From positions 1 to 27,870 of the forward strand of contig ADNK01002619.1 of NCBI GenBank assembly GCA_000320545.1: 27,870 nucleotides of DNA. The letters are read 5' to 3'. The notes under the pieces are model-generated. The model was given only the letters and a program-made list of their open reading frames with translations. It was not told where the DNA came from and did no database searches. This DNA is from Bigelowiella natans CCMP2755 (lineage: Eukaryota > Cercozoa > Chlorarachniophyceae). Positions 1-8,923 of this stretch are shown here, one piece after another; within the stretch, counting starts at the first letter, position 1, and every line of letters starts with the position of its first letter. Made by a program: the position numbers and the translations under genes.

Positions 1-502
1 AGCAGTAGTATTAGCAGGTGTGATATCAGAAGGGTGTGTATATACATGCATTGTAACAGAAACACACACACACAATTACATGCACACTCAAAGCAAAATG
101 AATATGATGGAGATGTCAAAATTTTTTTTTTCCAATCTCTCGCAAACTCACCCCCCCCGCCCCCGTCATCCTTACTTTCATCTGCAGGTGGTTCTCGCCT
201 TGTTTTCCTACTGGTAAATTCGATTCCATATCTACTGTGTTTTGTTGAGGAGATGGGCGAAAAAGGGAAGTTTTTGGGCTGGTTTTCGATCGAAAGAGAT
301 CATTGCATCATCATTTGCACAATGATGCGATAAACGACGATTTTGATGTCGGTTGGCATGATATGCGTTGGCACTTTGTGGGTACTACCTAGCGCCTCCA
401 TCTCCCCATGAGAAAGAGGAATATTTAGATTTTTATGTTCATAAAATGTCAATGCATATATCAGTATATAATATATGCACACATACATATCATGTACATA
501 TG

Positions 503-558
<56 letters not shown>

Positions 559-650
559 TGTAGTATTTCTCCGTATTTCCTCTCACGGAGGGCGTTTCCA
601 CCCTGAAAATCTTACTAACAATAAAGAACAATAGAATAGGATTAACCATC
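1..650. other. Left-edge stretch without a clear exon
   Basis: I find no exon here that I can defend. There are possible splice acceptors, for example a pyrimidine tract ending in TGCAG at 175-187, and short open stretches. None carries a recognisable motif or a phase that links clearly to the exon starting at 651. Because that exon begins inside a protein, this stretch probably holds introns and perhaps unrecognised exons of the same gene. It contains one compound AT/GT microsatellite, listed separately. Confidence 0.4.
499..562. repeat. Compound (AT)n(GT)n microsatellite
   Basis: A run of alternating AT passes directly into a run of alternating GT and ends in a slightly degraded TTTGTGT tail. 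The same AT-then-GT order is seen at 1361-1417 and 8550-8600. It lies about 90 bp upstream of the first supported exon and is probably intronic. Confidence 0.9.
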
Positions 651-1360
651 AGATGGTGATGTTGTGCATTGGCCATCATCAGGTCCTGTGGGGATATCAG
701 ACATGGTAAACATGACCGACTTCTCACTTCTCTCTCGCATAGTGGCTTTGGACGGCACATTGTTGGCGCCGGAAAGGCCAGCAACCGCCGTTGACTCGAC
801 ATTCATGCTGCCCTCTCCGCTCAAAGGCGGTGGGTACGTGTATCAATCGTGCGGCGTTGAAGACCGCTCGCATGTGTTCATTTCTTTCAAGATGGAAGAA
901 GCGTTTGAGGTAGTGATCTCTGCCGTTGTAGAGGGTTGGACTATGTCAATTTTCGTTGTCCCCCCAGCATCTCTCCCCCCCCCCTTCCTCTCACTCTCTG
1001 GTGTGTTTGTGTGAGTGCATACTTCTCACATCCGCCATTTCCTTTCAAGGTGCCTTGGAGCGATTTCTACCCACGCATCGATGGGATTGGGGGAGGTCGG
1101 AATGCGTCGCACGTGATCTATCAGCATTATGGCTTTTCGAGCCGTTGTGAGAATAATACATGGGCGATAAGGGATGGGTGTGTTGTATTAGCCGAGGTGT
1201 CAGCATCACCTCCATCATCATCATTATCAACAACATCAACAACAACAACATCCTCACACGTCGTGCTTCCAAAGTCTTCGTTCGCAAATGTCACAGGTGT
1301 CTCTCCCCTCCAACCCCGCGTTAAAATTAGTATATGTGCATATATGTTTATATAAATACA

Positions 1361-1419
<59 letters not shown>

Positions 1420-1933
1420 CGCTATTCATCTTCCTCCATACATCATGATCGTGATCTTGAATCTGATGATGATGATAGGTGGAAGCGATCTTCGTCCAAT
1501 TGTGACGACGGTGTGGACTATCGACGGGGGAGAGGATGGATGGCTACTGTTGGGAGAGCTAAGCAAGTACATGTCTCTCTCCCCTCGTCGATTCGCGAAC
1601 ATTACCACAATTGCCGCCCCTGCAGCTGTTCAAATTGAAAGTCGAAATAATGATAGTGAAGGCTTCACGAGGAGTGCGTCTGCTTTCAGCGGTATTCGTA
1701 CGTATCTATCGCTCGCAGTGCGAGGTACTGTGGGGGAGCACGTGCGCGTGACGGCTTTGAAAGCGGTGTCTGCTGCAGCTGGTAGTGGTGAGTTCTCTGC
1801 ACCCTCTTCGGCATCGATGTCAACAACTTCACGGAAGGAAAGTCTACCAGCTTCCCCCCCCCTCGACTGGAAAGTCGTGGTGAAGGATGTTGTCATTGGT
1901 CCTAGCGGACAGGATACGGTCGTTTTCCAATAG
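651..1933 (+). CDS. C-terminal part of a large extracellular-type protein (glycosidase-like family, uncertain)
   Basis: Three exons join in phase: 651-909, 1050-1296 and 1479-1933 (TAG stop). The second junction restores a Gly codon (ACA G | GT GGA AGC). The first exon carries a line of the form GPVGISD...LL..DGTLLAPERPAT..D. The second contains two Cys in a short loop (SSRCENNTWAIRDGCV). The last carries DGWLLLGELSKYMSLSPRRF and ends in beta-rich text. This succession (GPV.ISD, DG.LL.P.RPAT, WxLLGEL, SxRF) resembles, from memory, the C-terminal end of large uncharacterised glycoside-hydrolase-like proteins, with a weaker echo of GH36 enzymes in the first block. No catalytic domain is visible; it would lie left of the window or in unrecognised exons before 651. 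A Ser/Thr-rich low-complexity insert at about 1195-1260 looks recently expanded. The gene assignment is good; the function is a guess. Confidence 0.6.
1357..1418. repeat. Intronic (AT)n(GT)n microsatellite
   Basis: An alternating AT run followed by an alternating GT run lies wholly inside the intron 1297-1478. It has the same order and strand sense as the 499-562 repeat. Confidence 0.9.
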
Positions 1934-3482
1934 ATTATTAAGTGAAGCTGAACTAGACGGTGCATGTAAGAGGCATTCGCATCGGATAAGGAGGTTGTAC
2001 GTGCGCACGACAACTTAGAATGCGGCCGACAAGCTAGCAAGGCTTCAGGCTCCAAGGAAAAATGTACACAAGCGGTTATTTGATGCGTTAGTTACTATTC
2101 AATGTCAGCCGACGAATGTTGTGATTTTGCACCAAATTTGTGTTGATTCCTAGCATAAAAAATCATGATCATTGCACATTTTATGCATGGCGACCATCAA
2201 CTACATCAAGATTGAACAATGCTTCATACGTGTAAGCGGTCAGTCAAGCGCTGCGACGTATCGCCATGCTTGTTTTGAAAATGACATACACCCGTGCGTG
2301 AGCCGTGAACACACGCACAAGTGCACAGTAAGTGAGGGAAGAGTGGGTGGGCCACTAGGAAGAGACGACGGTATGATTCATTGGGTAGATACAGCAAAGA
2401 TGCGCACGATGCTTGTGATAAGATTTGCATCTTACTAGCTTTGCGACACATGCAATGGCCATGAGCAACAACATGCTAGCACGCAGTACATCGCTTCGTT
2501 GTGTTATTTGTTTGTGTTGCGTCGCACTTCGATCGCATTCATAGTTCACACATCATTCGCAGTCACGTACATCAAGTGCACGGCGCCTACCAGCTCTATG
2601 GTGATGCCTCTACAGCAATTGTACATAGTCATTGCCGTGTCTCTCATCATTATTTTGTGTATATTACATGTAGCTACAATAAGTCCACAAAATGTGCTGC
2701 AATGACGATGCCTGCAACACAGCAGACATAGCAGGCTCCAGTGACAAGAGGCATTTTAGCTATTGTTGCTGCGCGCATGTTCGCAGCGCATAGTATGCAT
2801 GTATGTAGCATAGTCATGCCACTTGAATACAAAGTTATAGTGATTTGCATATGTGTGCCTTATAGTGCATGTTGCTGCAGTAGTAATCTGCACGTGGCCA
2901 CTCATGAGCTGACTGTGTAGAAGCAGCACGGCCACTCTCATGAATGCTGCCAGAACATGCACAGCATGAGCACATGTGTACAACGTATAAATGGATCAGG
3001 AATGCACTGACGATCGAACGTAACAGCTGCATCAATCAGGGTGACATTTACAAGAAGGCATAGGCAGCCACAATACTCGCTACGCTATGTATGTATCATC
3101 TGGGCCTCCGTCCCCTCTCTATAAACTGCCTATACATGAAGTTCAGGATCGCCCTGAGCATTCACAAACACGCAGTCAGTTACGCAGATTGATTCGTCTC
3201 TGTACATATATTTCGAGCGGTCTAATGTGACTGAATAGTGTGTGGTCATGTAGACATTCACTGAATAAACTCAGGTGAAGCGGGTAATTGTACGCACTGT
3301 GCAATATCACTACGGGAAAACCGATCTTATTTGATAGTTGCATGGTGTTTATTGCTGTTGCATTTGATGAAATAACTCTAAAGCTAACGACTTACGACAC
3401 AGATTCGCAAAGTAAACAGCAGCAGCAGCAGCAGCAAGAGCAGCAGCAGCACATCGAGGAGGAGGAGGAGGAGGAGGCAATA
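1934..3482. other. Intergenic region between convergent genes
   Basis: This lies between the plus-strand gene ending at 1933 and the minus-strand J-protein gene ending at 3483. Open frames here are short, lack splice context and look like chance. The sequence from about 2170 to 3250 has few simple repeats and is rich in words such as TGCAT, GCATG and CAGCA, in contrast to the microsatellite-rich surroundings. A (CAG)n/(GAG)n tract sits at 3418-3478, just past the J-protein stop. I see no gene. Confidence 0.5.
3418..3478. repeat. (CAG)n and (GAG)n trinucleotide tract
   Basis: AGC/CAG repeats at 3418-3452 pass into GAG repeats at 3459-3477. On the plus strand it could be read as a polyGln-polyGlu peptide. 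It lies immediately downstream of the minus-strand J-protein stop codon, so it is more likely 3' untranslated or intergenic sequence. Confidence 0.8.
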
Positions 3483-5304
3483 CTACCTTCGCACGAACGG
3501 ATTTCTAAGCGCTACAGCTCCAGCCAACATCAGTCCTCTCACCTACTCGAAGCAGCAATTTAACACTCAAGACAACGTTGCATCGTTACCCCATCTCCAC
3601 ACTCAGTAGCAAGAGGGGGAAAGAAGAAGAGGAGGAGGAAGGGGAGGACGAGGAGGGCTCGAAAGCTTCATACCGCAGCGATGATGAGGCCCGGAAAACG
3701 AAGAACAAGGAACATTGGGAGGACAATAGAGAAGATCAATCCTAAGTCACAATGAACAGTATTGTCAACCAAATGCTGCCGCTGACGTACGTGGAGAAGA
3801 AGAAGAAGAAGTAGGAGGAGGAGGAGCGCGGGGGGGGGTAGGGAGAGAATACGACAACAATAATCACGTGATCTACCTTTGCGTTTTTTAGCAAAGTCCC
3901 ATGCAGGGGTATAATTGCCGCTCTGCGCTGCTGTAAGAGCCGTTGATGCCTGGAAGGGAGTGGGAAAAAAGGAGATAAGGAGGAACAATTGTACGCGCAG
4001 TTGCTTATTATCCTTGATAAAAACCCTTTATGCACTCACACAAACACACACACAAATGATATTATATATATTATACACATGTACAATTCATGAAATCGTG
4101 CGTATGCATATGTCTAGACGTAAGTATGATGAAGAGAAAGAAGAGGCATGTTGGGGGAATCATAACAATAAAACAATAATAATAGCGGAGTAAGAGAATG
4201 CTGCTGCTGCTGTTAATACTGCTACTACCACCACCAGCACTACTACCTCATCGCGTACACTCCGCGTGTACGACTCGATGTCCCTCAGACCGAATTCGTC
4301 AAATACTATCAACATAGTAATCGCCAAATGCATCGTTATCATGTTTCACTCATCACCGTCATTATCCACCCATTCTCCTCCTCCTCCTTCTCCTCCTCCT
4401 CCTCCTACCCATACTTCTAATCCTTCAATGCAGCAAGAAAGCCATAATACCCTCGCGGAACATTCTGTCGTAGCTGTCGGAAGAGTATGCGTCCTGATGG
4501 TACCCTCCGCTCTGCATGTTAGGCAACAACAACAACAACAGCAGCAGCTTTCATCTCCACAATTACTTGGACAGCTTGCTGCTGCTGCTGCTGCTGCTAG
4601 CACAGCAGAGGAGCATGCGTGTACACGGAAGGAACGTATGTTTGATCGCAATAATTACAGGCGGAGAACATTAGTAGCACTGTCATTATTATTAGTAATA
4701 ACAATAAAAATAATAATAGTTTCTCACGTAAGCGCTCTGTTCTTGATACTCCTGGCTTCCAAGCTGATCGTACCGGCGCCTCTTTTCATCATCTTTCAGT
4801 ACTGAATAAGCCTCAGACACCTTTACGGAAGGAGAAGGGAGACAAAGAAGAGCAAAAACCAGAGGGGGGACGAGGAAGGGGAGGGGGGGGCAGTAGTAGT
4901 AGTAGTAGTAGTAGTAGTAGCAGTAGTAGTAAGAGTAGGGTGATAGGCGAAGAGGAAGGAGAGTAATAGTGATGACGATGATGAAAATAAGAGAAATCGA
5001 AAATTACAATATGCTTTATGTGTTTATAAGTGTGTGAGTGCGAGTGTGGAAGAGCGTGTGAACGTGCTGATGCCGTAGAAGTAGTTTACCATTCTCCTCC
5101 CCCCCCCCCCATCCCCCCTCCTCCTCCTCCTCCTCCTCCTCCTCCTCCTCCTTGTGTTCGTAAAGTGCACGTACCTGCTGAAAACGTATTTTCGCCTGAT
5201 CGTTGCCAGGATTGAGGTCTGGATGGTACCTACCCGTATTATTATCATTCCGCAGTAAAGGGTTATCTACAGCAGCACCAACAGGAGCGGGTCGTTATCT
5301 ATGC

Positions 5305-5340
<36 letters not shown>

Positions 5341-6079
5341 GTCTTCTTTTCTCCCTTTATAGTTGTAGTAGCATGTGTGTGGCGTGTAGTAACACGCGCG
5401 CGCACACAAACAAACACACACACAAAAACATAGGAAAAGCTCATCGCTCGTTGATTGGGTAGTAATACTTCTTCGCCTGCTGGAAGTAGGCCCTCTTGAT
5501 TTCGTCCTGAGTGCGACAAACAACACAACGTTGACACGTGCGTTTATATGCAACTAGCGAGGCAGAGCAGCCCCTTTGTGTCAAACATGTCTACGCAATG
5601 AAGTGATAACAATATAAATATATTCACATTGGCGTGACTCATACCTTTGATGCGCTCTTAGAAACCTACACGCAACAACAACGACAACAACATCATAATA
5701 ACAACACCTCTCATCATCCACACAAAGCAATATATAGCGAGAAAGGAAAGAGATCCTCTATCCTTCCACTGCTAGGATTTTCTCATCTATGAAGCTGGTC
5801 TCTCAGCTCTTCCTATTCTGTGTGCTCACATATGTTTTATCACCCCTAGTGTGTTGTAGTAGTCGTTTGCGCGTTGTGTGGAGAACAACTGTCTCTTCAT
5901 TCCGTACAAGCTGAAAGACGAAAGGGGGGTGGCGGGAGGAGATGTCGGCAGGTGGTAAAGGGGGTTAATAAGGTTATTAGGAGCTGATCATACCCGGCTA
6001 ATGGCAGATTGGAGCTCATCATCATTGCGGAAATATGGCCCAGGCTTGCAGGCCGTGCTGCTCTGGTCGTCGTCATCAT
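3483..6079 (-). CDS. J-domain (DnaJ-type) co-chaperone, mitochondrial-like, membrane-anchored tail
   Basis: Eleven exons on the minus strand, all in phase: 6079-5994, 5910-5844, 5665-5645, 5506-5469, 5229-5175, 4820-4728, 4511-4451, 4305-4247, 3949-3877, 3741-3674, 3542-3483. They give 226 residues. The N-terminus is Arg/Ser/Met-rich without acids (MMTTTRAARPAS...), and a basic RQLFSTQR precedes the J-domain, as expected of a mitochondrial presequence. The J-domain spans about 45-110: DYYNTLGV, DEIKRAYFQQAKKYHPD with the HPD triad at 73-75 (rebuilt across an intron), then VSEAYSVLKD and RRRYDQLG. J-domains stimulate Hsp70 ATPase through HPD. There is no Gly/Phe region or zinc finger. A linker carries VFDEFGLRDIESYTRSVRDE, then GNYTPAWDFAKKRKG. 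The end is hydrophobic (LIFSIVLPMFLVLRFP, about 186-201; GLMLAGAVAL, about 210-219). This suggests an inner-membrane-anchored partner of mitochondrial Hsp70. The last exon could instead splice on at 3487, since AG|GTAG overlaps the stop. The start could lie further upstream in the same frame. Confidence 0.85.
4893..4930. repeat. (AGT)n microsatellite in J-protein intron
   Basis: AGT repeats with one interruption, preceded by a G-rich stretch. It lies in the intron between the exons at 5175-5229 and 4728-4820 of the minus-strand J-protein gene. Confidence 0.85.
5097..5153. repeat. C homopolymer and (CCT)n tract in J-protein intron
   Basis: A C-run with one break is followed by about ten CCT units. 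On the coding (minus) strand this reads as G-rich GGA repeats, so it is not a pyrimidine tract for the downstream acceptor. It lies in the intron 4821-5174. Confidence 0.85.
5306..5340. repeat. (GT)n microsatellite in J-protein intron
   Basis: About 16 GT units lie in the intron between the exon carrying AYFQQAKK (5469-5506) and the exon carrying the HPD motif (5175-5229). The repeat therefore sits between the two halves of J-domain helix II/III coding sequence. Confidence 0.9.
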
Positions 6080-6232
6080 CCTCCCCCCCCTCCTCCTCCT
6101 CCTCTGTATCGGCATCCTCCCCCCCCTAGAAGCCGGCAAAGAGCAGGAAAGAACAGTAGATATCATCCTTACAATCGGGCGAAAAACTGCGTTTACCAGT
6201 TAGTAGGAATATAACAGTCAACATGATGAGAT

Positions 6233-6534
6233 TTATTCATCCACTCCCTCCCCCACAACCAGCGAAGTGACCTCCTTGTCCTGGCGAAAAGCGGGGGTAC
6301 CGTTGATGAGCAAGAGTAGATTGATCGAGCGCAGAGACGGCTGTGTACTATGCGAGATGGTATGGAAGGATGGTGCATTGTAAATGTAGAAAAACTGTTA
6401 TGTGGCAAGCAAATTGGGCTATTCTTTGAGGTGGGTGATAGCTGGGGGAGATGGGAGGGAGGCGCTTCAATCAACGAAGGATACGGTAGTTGAGACGTCG
6501 CCATATGTCGTAGACCATGCCATGGCTGATGGCC
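6233..6534 (-). CDS. Two candidate terminal exons of an unidentified minus-strand gene
   Basis: Two minus-strand exons join in phase: 6534-6485 (acceptor TCCCAG, donor GTATCC) and 6394-6233 (acceptor AACAG, TAA stop). They encode PSAMAWSTTYGDVSTT, followed by FFYIYNAPSFHTIS and INLLLLINGTPAFRQDKEVT, ending EGVDE. Amino-acid balance and splice signals look natural, but I recognise no family. The plus strand of the same stretch is also partly open, with a good donor-like CAGTAAGT near 6548, so the strand is not certain. Upstream exons were not found. A minus-strand open frame at 6618-6944 has an Arg/Ser leader (MPLRGIRRGISARG) but no phase-1 donor that links to these exons. The stop lies about 150 bp upstream of the J-protein start on the same strand. 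Confidence 0.33.
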
Positions 6535-7100
6535 CTGGGAACTATACAGTAAGTAGGACGAGAAGTTGTGCAGTGACAACGAGGGGGCGGAGAAGGAAGA
6601 GGAGAATAGGTGTGTGGTTATTGGAAGCGCTCTGTGATTTTGCGCATGTCGACGAGGAGCATAGCGGAGGAAAGTTGCTCCATCTGAGTAATCATGGTTA
6701 AGGAAGAAGGCATTCTTTCAAAATCGATTAATAAATCTGAGTAGTAACATGTAGGTATCCCTATCAGCTTAACTGTCGAGCCATTCTGCTTGTACCACAT
6801 GCAGTCAGACAGTAACCCACCCCAACCCATTATGTAAGAACCTCCGTGCTTCTTGGAGTTCCCCAAAGAGGTGGATATCACACCACGCGCGGAAATTCCT
6901 CTACGAATGCCCCGCAGCGGCATTGAGAGCGCACCCCGATGCATGGAACGAGCGAGTGTCCCTTCAGAGCGAAGAGGCGAAGAAAGGAGCTGGGTTCGTT
7001 TCCGGCACTGGATGCCCCAGGCGACGTTGCTAATTAGCGAGATGGAAAATCAACCGGAAAACATCTAAATATAGCAACACCCTAGCTTACGACACGTAAC
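6535..7100. other. No confident gene; candidate upstream exons
   Basis: The minus strand has a 108-codon open frame (6618-6944). Its start resembles an organelle leader (Arg/Ser-rich) and it contains KKHGGSYIMGWGG and MITQMEQLSSAMLLVDMRK. I could not find splice sites that connect it to the exons at 6485-6534 and cannot name it. The plus strand is open in shorter pieces. It may hold 5' exons of the gene ending at 6233. Confidence 0.3.
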
Positions 7101-8460
7101 AACCTGAGACCCCAAAACACATATGATCATTTAGGAAAGAATTTTATCGGAAACAAAACCTGGTGATGCTGGGGACAGAATTTCTCGATGAGGCAAAAAC
7201 CTGTCTCTGGTGGGTTGGCACGTGGTGGGACGGGTAGTACCCGATATTACCGGGGATTCACGTTTATCAGGGATTACCAGGGATTCAACCGATCCAGCCA
7301 CCAAGCTAACGAGCACTCCAAGCGATGCCTCATCACCGTTACAACCTCCGCTCTCGGGCCCGCAGCAACTTGGCGGGGGACGGCGACCGTACAAACCAGG
7401 TACAATCTGAAAAGTAATGCCCTCCAGATAAATCTCCAGGGCTTTAAGGGATTGTATTTCAGCCCGTGCCTGTCCAGCAGCCGCAAAGGAAAAGACGTCG
7501 AAGTGCGAAGACTTCCCTGGGACAGAGGAGAGGCGCATCCGGGAATGATTCGAACGCGGATAATGATGTGAAGGAATCATTTGTAGCAGGACCAGAAGGT
7601 AGCACGATCATCATAATGTTTTGATCACTCATGATAACCGAAACTACCGTGCATGGCAGCATTCGGGAGAGTCTTCAAGGGAACTTTACGACCAATTTTT
7701 GGACCTCCCGGCAGTAAGGCTAAAATTGGGGTGTGTGAGTTGCCCTAAGTGATGCAGCGTTTAAACAGCTTCTTTGGATCCACGTGTAATAATTGATTTT
7801 GCGAAAACTTGTCTTAGTGGAGGTCGCAGGTGGTTACCTCATCGGAAGAGCTGAAGAAAATCACAAGCAAGATAACCGAGATACCAAGTTTTTGCGGTGG
7901 TACTTGGAAAGTCTAAATCGTCCATACTGAGAATAGCTGTTTGGTAGTTGAATCAACCTGACGGTATGATCATATCTAAGGAAAAGGCCCCCGATTCATG
8001 GTCAAGAAACCCAAAAAGACGCACGAGCTGACTAAAATGAAGTTCGATTTTTCCAAAGGGATTCGCCTAGTATTCATCTACGAGGGGCGCACGATGGTAT
8101 CAGTCACAGCAAAATCCCTATTTATCACATACTGATGATTTTGATAATACTCCAGAAAGAAATTGTGCCTCTTCGGCTTGAACGAATTAATAGGAAAACT
8201 GCCAAAGTCATTTATTCTAGAACGCCACACAGAGGTGCGCTTCCTTCAGGTTACAGTTCATTCATTGTGTGCCAGATTAAGGGAAAAGACATCGATAGTG
8301 TGGAAAAATGGAATTTCCATCCAGAATAACTTGTCTCTAGTGACAAGACAATCGAGATAACATACGGCTACGTAGCATGTAGCATGTCGGTCGGTTTACG
8401 CACCTTGCGAATAGCTTCATTCGACATCATATTTGTAGGCTGTACTAACAATTACATACT
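7101..8460. other. Microsatellite-poor region with short open frames, unassigned
   Basis: About 1.35 kb has no simple-sequence repeats, unlike nearly all other non-coding DNA in the window. Open frames occur on both strands: minus 7131-7580 with 149 codons; plus 7188-7571 with 127 codons; plus 7998-8135 with about 45 codons beginning MVKKPKKTHELTKMKFDFSK; plus 8135-8329. None shows a known motif, and frames change without clear splice sites. It could be an old, mutated coding element or unrecognised exons. I see no terminal repeats, target-site duplications or polymerase motifs that would identify a transposon. Confidence 0.35.
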
Positions 8461-8552
8461 TATCCGATGTGCACTCACTTACGCCCGAAAGATGAGGCAT
8501 TAATAAATACACGCTTCGCAGATGCTGTAATATGCATGCCACACATGAATAT

Positions 8553-8599
<47 letters not shown>

Positions 8600-8923
8600 G
8601 TATAGCACGCGCGCATTTATGTTTGTGTGTGTGTCCGCGCGCGAGGGCAATGTGTGCTTATTTACACTGTAAGTTCCAAGCTAGAGAAGCGCAGAAAGAT
8701 CTAGCAAACCATTCATTTTGTCCTTTCAGATATATATATATATATATTTTGAAATATACACACAAAGCATTTTCACAACACACAAATGCAGTCGCAGACA
8801 CTTGGTTCCGATGAACAATAACGAAGCTTCGCCGAGCGGCGTAGATAGAGCCAATGAGCTTAAGGATGAGACGTGCATGAAATTCCGTTTCATGCTGAGA
8901 CGTGTATTAGTAACAGTAATAAA
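8461..8923. other. 3' flank of the NRAMP gene
   Basis: Repeat-rich sequence downstream of the NRAMP stop codon (minus strand): an AT/GT microsatellite at 8550-8602, a degraded GT/GC-rich stretch to about 8650, and a short AT run at 8730-8747. No exon was recognised. Confidence 0.5.
8550..8602. repeat. (AT)n(GT)n microsatellite
   Basis: A short AT run passes into about 20 GT units and then a degraded GT/GC-rich stretch. The order (AT then GT on the plus strand) matches the repeats at 499 and 1357. Confidence 0.9.

Noticed and set aside
368-802. Short ORFs on both strands around the AT/GT repeat (His-Thr or Cys-Val repeats)
   Set aside because: They are produced by translating the dinucleotide repeat. 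This applies to many similar frames through the window.
3288-3563. Plus-strand ORF with polyGln and polyGlu
   Set aside because: It is driven by a CAG/GAG repeat, has no splice or homology support, and its 3' part is antisense to the last J-protein exon.
4266-4805. 179-codon plus-strand ORF rich in Pro, Gln, Ala and Leu
   Set aside because: It is antisense to three well-supported J-protein exons, and its composition comes from CCT, CAA and GCT repeats.
5443-5506. J-domain with a degenerate HPD (KKYYYPINER then stop)
   Set aside because: This is read-through into an intron. A donor at 5468 joined to the acceptor at 5230 restores KKYHPD in phase.
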